This document shows, piece by piece, positions 9,278-17,879 of a stretch of DNA of 64,000 nucleotides. The first letter of the stretch is position 1, and the number at the start of each line of letters is the position of its first letter. Source of the stretch: Stentor coeruleus. Its lineage: Eukaryota > Ciliophora > Heterotrichea > Heterotrichida > Stentoridae. The DNA lies in NCBI GenBank assembly GCA_001970955.1, contig MPUH01000029.1, forward strand, positions 91,646 through 155,645. The letters run 5' to 3'. The notes below the pieces were generated by a model. That model did not search any database and had not been told where the DNA came from. It saw only the letters and a list, made by a program, of their open reading frames with translations. A program made the translations under genes and the position numbers.

Positions 9278-9796
9278 ATGAAAAGACAATTTCGAATGAA
9301 GATATTATCAAGTTCTCTTACTTCAATGCCAGAAGAGCCTAAGATTGACATACAAAACATATCAGTAACAGATGAGGGAAATGATCATTTGATTACATAC
9401 AATCAATATAATAGTATTGTCCCGATTCTTGAAGAAAAAGTTTATAAGGAAAAAATGATGCTGGCAGTTCCTTTTGCCCATATTTTGAAAAAATTAGCAT
9501 TAAATAGTGAAGCTGGGATAATAAAAGTCCCTATATTTCCTAAGCATAAATTCGGATGCCATATGGAAAAACTTGCTGTTGAACCTAAATTCCATATTTT
9601 AACTAAAGATGATGAAGAGGATTTGGAGAAAATAAGAAAACTGAAACTTGAAGGGGGAAGGCTTAAGAAAAATTATTCGAGTATATTGCCGAAGTTAAAG
9701 ATTAAGTCGAAGTATAAAAATAAAAATTTGCAGAGAAAAAGCGCATTGACGAAGTTTTGGTATGCTCCTGATAAACATATTAGAAGATATTCATAA
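9278..9796 (+). CDS. Hypothetical basic protein
   Basis: A 172-residue protein of unknown family. Residues 1-60 are mixed polar; 60-105 include a hydrophobic/aliphatic stretch (MMLAVPFAHILKKLAL) followed by IIKVPIFPKHKFG; the C-terminal 60 residues are strongly basic with many Lys and Arg. No signal peptide, membrane span or known motif. It is flanked on the left by a C-rich 5' flank and followed within about 100 bases by another unrecognised gene on the same strand. Confidence 0.65.
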   Translation: MKRQFRMKILSSSLTSMPEEPKIDIQNISVTDEGNDHLITYNQYNSIVPILEEKVYKEKMMLAVPFAHILKKLALNSEAGIIKVPIFPKHKFGCHMEKLAVEPKFHILTKDDEEDLEKIRKLKLEGGRLKKNYSSILPKLKIKSKYKNKNLQRKSALTKFWYAPDKHIRRYS

Positions 9797-9897
9797 ATAC
9801 ATAGATTTAATAATTTTTTTTTGATGATTTTTTATAGGATTTCAATATGAGGTTTAGGGTAAATTATATAGAAAAACTTTTGAGTTGATAATAAATT

Positions 9898-10704
9898 ATG
9901 GAAGATCATATTATTAAAATTCGTAATGGATGCACTTTAGCTGAAATGACTTATATGAACCTTCCAGTTAAAAGACATGATCCTATAACCAAGCAAATGA
10001 TGCCTAATTTCTACTACTTTGCCAACAAAAATCTAGAAACGCAAAGAAGTCAAGGAAAAAACATAAATGAAAACATAAAAATAGAATCTAAAGCTATACC
10101 ACCAAAACATTATATTGAGAATCAATTCTATCCCTACATGAAAGCTAAAATCACTAACAAGCCTCTTTTTTCAAAAATATCAGCTTGTAACACCGGACAA
10201 ATTTCAAGTAGTAGAAGTGTTTCTGCATCAAAATTCTGTACATCTAAATATCCAAATACTCCATTGACCAAAGAACTTTTAGAAAAAGTAGAAAACTTAA
10301 ACAGTTTTCGAGAACTGATAAAAAAAAGTTCAAAAAAAATAACTCCAAGCAAGCCTTTATCACAAATCACTACAAGCAGAAAATCTTTTAAATTAGGGAA
10401 TAAAATCAGTGGATTCAAATACTTAGAACAGCTTAAAAAAGAAAAATATAGCCAGCAAACTTATATGACAGATGATGATGGTTTAACTAGCAAAATGACA
10501 GAAACATGTGAAAACTCATCAGCAAGAATGCAGACTAGACCGAAATCAGAGAATAATATTAGAGGAAATAAAAAGTATAAACAGAATGAATTTGTTAATA
10601 CTATAGAATCAGGGAGTAGTATTATTTCTTCACTAGCTCCTGTGTATTTTAACTATCATATAATGTCCCAGTCACCAAATATTCCAGAACAACATGTTAT
10701 TTAA
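9898..10704 (+). CDS. Hypothetical Ser/Lys-rich protein
   Basis: A 268-residue, Ser- and Lys-rich, probably disordered protein with no recognised domain. Residues 20-45 contain a Pro/aromatic segment (NLPVKRHDPITKQMMPNFYY), and 100-170 are rich in Ser, Thr and Lys and could be phosphorylated. It starts 101 bases after the preceding gene and lies on the same strand. Single exon. Confidence 0.65.
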   Translation: MEDHIIKIRNGCTLAEMTYMNLPVKRHDPITKQMMPNFYYFANKNLETQRSQGKNINENIKIESKAIPPKHYIENQFYPYMKAKITNKPLFSKISACNTGQISSSRSVSASKFCTSKYPNTPLTKELLEKVENLNSFRELIKKSSKKITPSKPLSQITTSRKSFKLGNKISGFKYLEQLKKEKYSQQTYMTDDDGLTSKMTETCENSSARMQTRPKSENNIRGNKKYKQNEFVNTIESGSSIISSLAPVYFNYHIMSQSPNIPEQHVI

Positions 10705-10925
10705 GAGGATTATTTTAGTAAATATTTATAATTTTTTAAAGATTTCAACTATAAGATAAGAATCTTAACATTTCTTAACCTAAAAAGCCAAATTATTCCC
10801 TTCGTCATATGATTTTTCTATTTTCTCTTAAAAATTTCTTACAAAAAGCTCATAATTTCCCTAACTTTCGACAAAAATTTCTAAATTCCTATTAATTCTA
10901 ATCAATCTTAGATTCAAATTAAAAA

Positions 10926-11825
10926 TTAGGTTATAGCCCTAGCAATTTCCACAGGTGACGCAGGTTTGGGTCCATTTTTAAAATACTCATGTTGTAAAGC
11001 TTCATCTGCTGATATACGTCTAGAAGGACAAAAAGCTAGCATTTTTTCAAGTAAATCAATAGCTGGAGCTGAAGCATTAGGAAAAGCTCTACTAAAAGAC
11101 ATTTTTGGAGAAGGTTGTGAAGGAAGATAAGTAGGTAAATAATTCATCCCAGGCCATTCATCATAATCTGGTGTTCCAAGGGTATTGAAAATTTTACTAA
11201 GTTGATCAATTGGTGTTTGACCATTAAATAAAGTCCTTTTGTTTAAAAGCTCAGCAAAAATACACCCTACAGACCATATATCCATAGCTTTACCATAATG
11301 TTTTGTCCCAAATAATAACTCAGGTGCTTGATACCAAAGAGAACATATCCCAGAACTTCTTGGCCCATCTGTATCACAAATAATTTTTGCTGTACCAAAA
11401 TCTGTTATTTTAAGCTCACCTTGTCTAGTTATAAGTAAATTCCCAGGCTTTAGATCTCTGTGTATAACAGAGTTTTCATGCATAAAAGCAAGTCCTTCTA
11501 AAAGTTGTTTTAAAATCCCTTTTACAATATCTTCTGTGTTGTTAATCGATCCAATCTTACCACTAAGGTCGAATTCAGCAAGTTCTAATACTAAGTGGAT
11601 GTTAGAGTTTTTTAGAAATACTCCATATAATGTGATGATATTCTGATGTTTGAGTTCTTGTAATAGCATTATTTCTCTTAAAGCGGTAAAGTTTATCCCT
11701 TCTCCTTGGTTGATAACTTTGATTGTTTTTACAGCTACGCTACGAGAATTCTGTGTGTCAGTACATCGCCAAACTTCACCGTATGTTCCACTTCCTAAGA
11801 AGCTTACTTTTTCATAGTTTGACAT
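10926..11825 (-). CDS. Cyclin-dependent kinase, CDK7-like
   Basis: A complete 299-residue Ser/Thr kinase of the CDK group. P-loop GSGTYGEV (11-18), ATP Lys33, helix-C FTALREI with Glu51 (the family's PSTAIRE-like element; NRTALREI in CDK7), HRDLKPGN with Asp124, DFG at 142-144, and APELLFG at 167-173. The FNTLGTP segment and the C-terminal EYFKNGPKP resemble CDK7 (Cdk-activating kinase, TFIIH). The activation loop is unusual: the region aligned with the phosphorylated Thr reads RSSGICSLWYQAPE, so Ser replaces Thr and the nearly invariant WYRAPE is WYQAPE. Catalytic residues are intact, so it should be active. CDK7 assignment is inference; another ciliate CDK is possible. Confidence 0.85.
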   Translation of the reverse strand: MSNYEKVSFLGSGTYGEVWRCTDTQNSRSVAVKTIKVINQGEGINFTALREIMLLQELKHQNIITLYGVFLKNSNIHLVLELAEFDLSGKIGSINNTEDIVKGILKQLLEGLAFMHENSVIHRDLKPGNLLITRQGELKITDFGTAKIICDTDGPRSSGICSLWYQAPELLFGTKHYGKAMDIWSVGCIFAELLNKRTLFNGQTPIDQLSKIFNTLGTPDYDEWPGMNYLPTYLPSQPSPKMSFSRAFPNASAPAIDLLEKMLAFCPSRRISADEALQHEYFKNGPKPASPVEIARAIT

Positions 11826-12526
11826 TTATGATAAATATTTATCTAGATATCATATCTAGTTAATGTTAGACAGTTTTTTATATTGTGAAATATTTTTTTT
11901 TTTTGTGGAAATGGTTTAGTTTATTGAGAAAAGTATATGATAAAAGTAGTTGAACTTATTGCGACTGGTAATGAGAATATTTTTTTTTTGATTGTGGCAA
12001 TTCAGTTGTTATAGCAATAGAGATGAATAATAATGGCTTATGCTCAATTTGTATGTAGATGATGGTCTGAAATTATTAGAACATTGGCAGCATGTACGAT
12101 TACACCAGAATTTCGATAAAGATATGTTACCAAAATGGACTAATTAATTGGTTTATTATGTGTTGAAAGTTTTAAAATATACTTTGGATTTATCTAGGGA
12201 AACAATTTTCCTCTGACAATAAAAAACGTGTAATTTTTTTATAAACATATTATTTCATATCACCATCTGCTTTATAAACTATAACACATAAAACTATAAA
12301 ACAATATTCCATACAACTATATTTACTGTATATAATAACTCAAGCCCTTCTCTTAAAAATTTCCTCCTAGTAATTGTCTGACAGTTATTTTTATTAATTT
12401 TTCTAATTTTTACATTTTTGCATTTTTCCATCTTAAAAGCATATAACTTCATAAACCCTTCTAATCTCATCCAAACCAATTCTCCCTAACTCCCTCTATC
12501 TCCCTCTAAATCTTGATAATTTAAAA
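11826..12526. other. Divergent intergenic region
   Basis: Separates the minus-strand kinase from plus-strand IFT52. Plus-strand composition goes from G/T-rich (11826-12050) to strongly C-rich (12250-12526), as expected for two opposed 5' flanks. No gene recognised. Confidence 0.55.
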
Positions 12527-13867
12527 ATGTCAAACAAGGAAAATCTTCAAAGAGGATCAATAGTTTTTGACGCTAGCAAAAAAGAACCAGTAACTCTTCA
12601 ATCTGGCTTATCTAAACTATCAGAAATCCTAACTCGTGATAAAAAATTCACAACAGTCAGTAACAAAGAAACAATAACCCTAGAAATCCTAAGCGATGCA
12701 GTGCTTTTTATAATTCCAGCGCCAAAAGATATGTTTAGTAAAGAAGAAATTGATGCTTTAAAACTATACATTCAAAGTGGTGGTAATATATTGATCTTAC
12801 TTTCTGAAGGTGGTGAAAGTAAGCTAAAAACGAATTTAAATTATCTTTTAGAACAATTTGGGGTATTTGCTAATAGTGATTCGGTAATCCGCACAGTATT
12901 TGATAGAAAATACTTTCATCCTAAAGAATGCTGTATTACTAATGGGATTATTAATAAAGAAATATCAGATATTGCTAAAGGAAAAGTGAAAATAGGTTCA
13001 GTTGGGACTTCAAAGGTCTTATCGCATTTACTAAAAGATGATGGGATGGATTTATCTGATGAACATGGGGGGCTTCAGATTGTGTATCCATATGGCTGTA
13101 GTTTAAATGTGCAGAAACCAGCTATACCTTTATTGTCAAGTGGTCCTATTTCTTATCCATTAAACCGCCCCATCGCAGCTATTTATACCTCAAAAGCACG
13201 TAAGGGTCGTTTAATGGTCCTAGGCTCTTATCATATCTTCTCAGACAATTTCATAGACAAAGAAGAGAATTCTAAACTCCAAAACATCCTCTTCAAATGG
13301 CTTCTTACAAATGACATAAATTTAGATCAAGGACTTGAAGAAGATAATGATTTACAAGATTATACACTTATACCTGATATTGGGCTTATGTCTGAACAAC
13401 TTAAATCATGCTTACAGGCATCAGAAGATATGTCAAGTAATTTTAGAAACTTATTCGATAATAGCATGTTTAAATTTGACACAGATTTAATACCAGAAGC
13501 TATAAAATTCTATTCACAAATGAATGTTAAACAAGGTGCTTTAACTTTGATACCCCCACAATTTGAAACACCTCTTCCTGATCTTATGCCTGCACTTTTT
13601 CCTCCTAATTTAAAAGAGGCTTTGTTACCTAATCTTGATATGTTTGATTTAGATGAAGAGTTTGCTTGTGAAAAAGATAAACTAGATCAATTGACTAATA
13701 AATATTTAGATGAGGATGTGGAGTATTATATTAGAGAATGTGGGGATTTATTAGGGGTTACCCAGCAGGTAGAAAGGTTTAAGTATGGGTATGGAGGTGA
13801 AAATGACGCAAAGGCTATTTTGCATAGAATATTAGTTGAACTTGCTAAGTTTAAACAACAGATATAA
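12527..13867 (+). CDS. IFT52: Intraflagellar transport protein IFT52
   Basis: A 446-aa orthologue of IFT52, a core subunit of the IFT-B train that carries tubulin and other cargo into cilia. The N-terminal GIFT domain (about 10-270) shows IVFDASKKE, the glycine-rich GGNILILLSEGGES, NYLLEQFG and the diagnostic RKYFHPKEC segment, all in family order. The C-terminal part (about 340-446), with the PQFETPLPDLMPALFPP proline-rich segment, matches the region that binds IFT88, IFT70 and IFT46. Length matches animals and algae (about 440-450 aa). Single exon, TAA stop. The next gene starts 121 bases downstream on the same strand. Confidence 0.93.
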   Translation: MSNKENLQRGSIVFDASKKEPVTLQSGLSKLSEILTRDKKFTTVSNKETITLEILSDAVLFIIPAPKDMFSKEEIDALKLYIQSGGNILILLSEGGESKLKTNLNYLLEQFGVFANSDSVIRTVFDRKYFHPKECCITNGIINKEISDIAKGKVKIGSVGTSKVLSHLLKDDGMDLSDEHGGLQIVYPYGCSLNVQKPAIPLLSSGPISYPLNRPIAAIYTSKARKGRLMVLGSYHIFSDNFIDKEENSKLQNILFKWLLTNDINLDQGLEEDNDLQDYTLIPDIGLMSEQLKSCLQASEDMSSNFRNLFDNSMFKFDTDLIPEAIKFYSQMNVKQGALTLIPPQFETPLPDLMPALFPPNLKEALLPNLDMFDLDEEFACEKDKLDQLTNKYLDEDVEYYIRECGDLLGVTQQVERFKYGYGGENDAKAILHRILVELAKFKQQI

Positions 13868-13988
13868 AATTAATAGTTTTTGTTAGAATAGGTTTTGAAT
13901 GAAGTTTATGATTTTTATAAGGCAAATTGTGTTGTTTGATGCATTTTATGGCTGATTTTTTTATTTTATACAATAATAAAAATAGCAA

Positions 13989-15710
13989 ATGTATTCCCTT
14001 GAAATAAAAAACGCTGACCTCAAACCATCTCAAGACTCTATAGACCAGCAGTTTTCCCTACATTTCTCTTTATTAAACTCATCATTATCATTACGCCCTA
14101 AAGAGTCAGGAACCCTAAAATTTTCATCAGCCCTCTATGAAAGCGATTTAAACATAATCCTATACGATAAATCAACAATAATAGCTTCTGGGATTATACC
14201 AGTAAATTCATTAAGCGAACGGGTTATAGGAGGAGAGTTTGTAAAAACCTTAAAACTCTCATCTAGTCTTGGGTTTACAAAAAACTATATCTTAAGGCTT
14301 ATAGGAAGTATAAAGCAATACAGACCAAATAGTGTCCAAAAAAATAAAAAACCAGGAAATTCAAGTATTTCCCCTATAAGGAACCCAATAAGATGCAGTT
14401 TTTTAAAAAAAAAATACGCGGCTGATGATAACATGACCCAATCCACACAGCTTTCAAAGAAAATTAAAAAGAAAATTGATGATATAAGGATAAGAGATGA
14501 AGGAAAATCTAAAGAAAGTATTGAAGAATATAAAGGGGAAAGATCAAAAAGTGAAGAAAGTTCAAGAGGGTGTAATTTGATTATTGAATATGAAGATAAT
14601 GAAGGAAATAATAGGGTTTTTATAGAAAATGCTGTTGAAGATCAGCAGAGGAATTTGGCTGTTGGGCTTTTTTACCTTTATAAAGCGTTGAATGGGAAAA
14701 GAAAAGAGGCTTTAAAGCTTTTAAGCAGTTTAGATGGTTTAAAAGCTATTGAAAACGAATTTTCTGGGGATTTTTATAAGAAAAAATGCTTTTTGTTAGG
14801 AGAATGCGAAGATATGAAGAGAAAAAAGTTGGAGATTCAAGAGGATATGAAGAAAATAGATGAAAATGTACAGGAAATTGTTGAGAAAATAAAGAGATCC
14901 CAAGAAGAGCTGAAAGAAGTTGAAATAGCTTATGAAAAACTTAGTGAAATTAATGAAAACCTGTTAGGAGAAGAAAAAGCTAACCCATACAACCGGGCGT
15001 TGTGTAAGAGTTTATATCAAATCCAAAAAGAAAACGAGCAAATCTTAGAAAAAATCTCTTTATTTCTCACTTTACCTAGACAAACTTCTTTAGAACAGCG
15101 AAAAAGTCAATTTTTCAATGAAAACGTCTCTTTACACCAGGAACTCAATAGAAAATCATATGCCCTAGAAACTCTTCAATATGAAAATCTCCAACTTTCT
15201 AATGAAATCCTGTCTTTAGAAACTGAACTTTTATCATCACAAGATCTTTCGGACTCATTTTCTGATTATTTAACAGAAGAACCTGAGGAAATCCCAATAT
15301 CATTAGAAACAATACAACAAGAAAATATACAAAATATCAAAAATAGTGAAAATTTGTATGAAAAATTCATAGAATCTATAGGAAAAACTAAGAATTTAAC
15401 CTCAGTTATGAGTGTTGATTATAGAAAAAAGAAATTAGAGTATGAAAAAGGTTTAGAGTATTTACAAGAATTAAACAAAGCAAATGAAAATGCTAAGGAG
15501 TTGATTGAAAAAGATAAAAAAATGGAAATTGCTGATATTAATGTTATTTTTGATAAAGCAGATAAAGAGATTAAAATAAAGAATATTGTTGTTAATGAAC
15601 TTAGATTACTTGGAGATCTTGCCCTTGAGAGTTTGGGGAATTGGATAGAAGAGGATAGAGTTTATTATGCTTTAGTGACTAGGATGAAAGAACTTGAAAA
15701 TAATGAATAA
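13989..15710 (+). CDS. Coiled-coil protein with beta-rich N-terminus
   Basis: A 573-residue protein of unknown family. Residues 1-110 alternate short hydrophobic strands and could be a C2-like beta domain (LEIKNADLKPSQ, then LNIILYDKSTIIASGIIPV). A basic, Ser-rich linker follows (115-190), then long coiled coils (about 250-400 and 450-540). Membrane- or centriole-associated proteins often combine a C2-like domain with coiled coil, and the IFT52 gene is directly upstream, but no orthologue is recognised. Single exon. Confidence 0.75.
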   Translation: MYSLEIKNADLKPSQDSIDQQFSLHFSLLNSSLSLRPKESGTLKFSSALYESDLNIILYDKSTIIASGIIPVNSLSERVIGGEFVKTLKLSSSLGFTKNYILRLIGSIKQYRPNSVQKNKKPGNSSISPIRNPIRCSFLKKKYAADDNMTQSTQLSKKIKKKIDDIRIRDEGKSKESIEEYKGERSKSEESSRGCNLIIEYEDNEGNNRVFIENAVEDQQRNLAVGLFYLYKALNGKRKEALKLLSSLDGLKAIENEFSGDFYKKKCFLLGECEDMKRKKLEIQEDMKKIDENVQEIVEKIKRSQEELKEVEIAYEKLSEINENLLGEEKANPYNRALCKSLYQIQKENEQILEKISLFLTLPRQTSLEQRKSQFFNENVSLHQELNRKSYALETLQYENLQLSNEILSLETELLSSQDLSDSFSDYLTEEPEEIPISLETIQQENIQNIKNSENLYEKFIESIGKTKNLTSVMSVDYRKKKLEYEKGLEYLQELNKANENAKELIEKDKKMEIADINVIFDKADKEIKIKNIVVNELRLLGDLALESLGNWIEEDRVYYALVTRMKELENNE

Positions 15711-15934
15711 TTTTGTCATTTCTAGGATTTAATATTATTTGTTGTTAATATATGGTTTTTAAGATATTGATTTTTAGGTATTTTGAGATAAGAATGAAAA
15801 TTTTATGTTGGATAAAAAATAAGCAAAGGTTTTATAGGTTTGTTGTAATAAGATATGGTTGTTTTCATTTGATAAATTCTGATTGATTTTTATAAAAATT
15901 TTGGTTCAAGTAATAAAATAGTGGTTTTTTTAGT

Positions 15935-16888
15935 ATGAATCATATGATATCGTTTTCTTTAATTTATGAACTATGTAGGTTTTTAAGAAAAATAATGGAA
16001 GAAACCAATGCAGTTAAGCTAAGGAAGCTGTATAATAAGGTAAAAAAAAGAGAGAATAATGGGATGAATGTTAAGGAAGTTGTAGAAAATTTGGGCTTTG
16101 ATTATGCTTCAATACTGCCCCCGAATCGACCTAAATTGTCTTTAGATGGCGCTGTTGGTGAAGTAGTTAAACTTCGAATAGCACACCACGAAAACAAACG
16201 TCTCAAAATCCTAGAAAAAGTTTACAAACAGCTAAAAATCCTAAAAGCCCATACTGAAGAGTCGACAATATCTATAGAAACTCCAATAAAAGCGAATCTA
16301 TCCCTAACTTCAGATGATCATAAAAAAGAGCTTATAGAAATCAATCAAAAACGCCGAACTGAAGCTTCTGAAAGGGCACTCAAGCTTAAATTCGCCCAGA
16401 AAATGGAACTTCTAAAAAAAATCAAAGACAAAGACTCTAAAACTACAGAGCAAAGGTTGAAAATCCTTGCAAGTGTCAAAGATAAAATCGATAGGTTTCA
16501 AAAGAAAGAAAAAAACAAACTCATCTCAGTAAAACAACACAGTCTAGATATGCAAGAAACACTTGAAAAAGTTATAAAAAGAAGGGAATACAAATCAGAA
16601 ACTCCAGTTGAAAGGATAAACAAAACAATTGACAAAATAAATTACTTCAATAAACATTCAGATGAAGATAATCATATAGATCAAGCGTTATTAAAAATCC
16701 AATTGAAAATGAATAAAGCTACAGAAAGATATAATAATTTTATTCATGAAAGAGTTAAAATGGGAGAAATCAGAAGTCAGACAGTTGCTAAAATAAGACA
16801 CGACGCTTTACAGAAAAAAAAACAAGAAAGTGATGAATTGTTAATGAATTTATTAAAACTTGATAAAAGTATTATAAAATCTTGGTAA
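15935..16888 (+). CDS. Coiled-coil protein, first part (assembly-split)
   Basis: First part of a Lys/Glu-rich coiled-coil protein of unknown family. An ATG at 15995 (residue 21 of the longest frame), in AAATAATGG context, is a likelier start than 15935. The frame stops at 16888, but only after the sequence leaves an 84-base block (16799-16882) that recurs exactly at 16939-17022 across a single N. The second copy continues in the same frame to 17514. Merging the block would give one protein of about 459 aa from 15995. The stop at 16888 is therefore probably an assembly artefact. Helical, highly charged and probably cytoskeletal; no specific role seen. Confidence 0.75.
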   Translation: MNHMISFSLIYELCRFLRKIMEETNAVKLRKLYNKVKKRENNGMNVKEVVENLGFDYASILPPNRPKLSLDGAVGEVVKLRIAHHENKRLKILEKVYKQLKILKAHTEESTISIETPIKANLSLTSDDHKKELIEINQKRRTEASERALKLKFAQKMELLKKIKDKDSKTTEQRLKILASVKDKIDRFQKKEKNKLISVKQHSLDMQETLEKVIKRREYKSETPVERINKTIDKINYFNKHSDEDNHIDQALLKIQLKMNKATERYNNFIHERVKMGEIRSQTVAKIRHDALQKKKQESDELLMNLLKLDKSIIKSW

Positions 16889-17022
16889 ATATTGAATTTT
16901 TATATATTTTTTCTTAGGATTTTGATAAGTTGCTATGNCACGACGCTTTACAGAAAAAAAAACAAGAAAGTGATGAATTGTTAATGAATTTATTAAAACT
17001 TGATAAAAGTATTATAAAATCT
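16799..17022. repeat. 84-bp direct repeat across an N gap
   Basis: Bases 16799-16882 are repeated exactly at 16939-17022, with N at 16938. The copies lie in the same reading frame. The left copy runs on into about 55 bases of unrelated AT-rich sequence before the N. This is most simply two contigs with an unmerged overlap. Confidence 0.9.
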
Positions 17023-17514
17023 AGGTCAAAAAAAAACCAATACTACTTTCGAAAACATCCTAAGGCTAATCTTAGCATTTTAGAAAAAAAAGATTCAAGT
17101 TCTATAGAAGAAAATACTAAGGCTGATACTTTGTTTTTGGAAAAACAAATTTATGAGAAGGAAAAGAAAATTCAAGAAAAAATTGATTCTCTTAAAAGCA
17201 AGTTCGAATTAGAAAAATCTCTTAAACAAGAAAAATATAAACTAACAATAAATGATATAAAACAGAAAAGGGAATTTCATGAAAAACTTAGGAAGATTAG
17301 TAAAGATAAAATATTAGAAAAACATATTAAAACTGCTAAGGCTAATGAGTTTAGGAAATCAGAATTGGATAAATTTGAACAGGTTATTAGAGAAAAAGAA
17401 TATAAACTTTCTCAGAAATATAATAAAGAAAAGGATATAGTTCATAAAGAATTCAGTGATTTTAAAGTCAAACAGACTTTCATGATAACTAATGATAATC
17501 ATTTAAAAATGTGA
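16930..17514 (+). CDS. Coiled-coil protein, second part (assembly-split)
   Basis: Continuation of the coiled-coil gene that begins at 15935/15995. From 16939 the frame repeats the last 28 codons of the first part and then adds 163 new residues, ending at TGA 17512-17514. The apparent start just before the N is not real. Residues are Lys/Glu-rich and helical throughout, like the first part. This gene is one of the clear cases here of TGA as a true stop. Confidence 0.7.
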   Translation: MLXHDALQKKKQESDELLMNLLKLDKSIIKSRSKKNQYYFRKHPKANLSILEKKDSSSIEENTKADTLFLEKQIYEKEKKIQEKIDSLKSKFELEKSLKQEKYKLTINDIKQKREFHEKLRKISKDKILEKHIKTAKANEFRKSELDKFEQVIREKEYKLSQKYNKEKDIVHKEFSDFKVKQTFMITNDNHLKM

Positions 17515-17879
17515 ACTTGATTGGTTATAATAAGGAATTCTAAATATTTTTCATATAATGCTCGCTTTTATTTCAATACACTATATTACAATTTATTTTC
17601 AACAACATTATCTCCTAAATTTGCATAGAAAATTATTAATTAAAAATAAACTCCTCCAGCATTCCATATAATAATACACAATCTTCTATTTATGATAGAA
17701 AATGAGCAACTATTTATATTATTTATAAATCTTTATAAGTCTTCTTTTATTCTTCAAACCACATCTTTTCCATTTCTAGCATCCTTCTTAACACATTATT
17801 TCCAATAAAAATTTTATTTTCCATTATACAACATTAAATGTCTTTCTAAATGTTTATCTGTAAATAGAATAGTATATAT
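17515..17879. other. Intergenic 5' flank of CLC gene
   Basis: About 365 bases, C-rich and G-poor on the plus strand, as in front of other plus-strand genes. No other signal recognised. Confidence 0.5.

Noticed and set aside
12294-12479. Short minus-strand open frame before IFT52
   Set aside because: Sits in the 5' flank of IFT52 with flank-type composition and no recognisable protein features.
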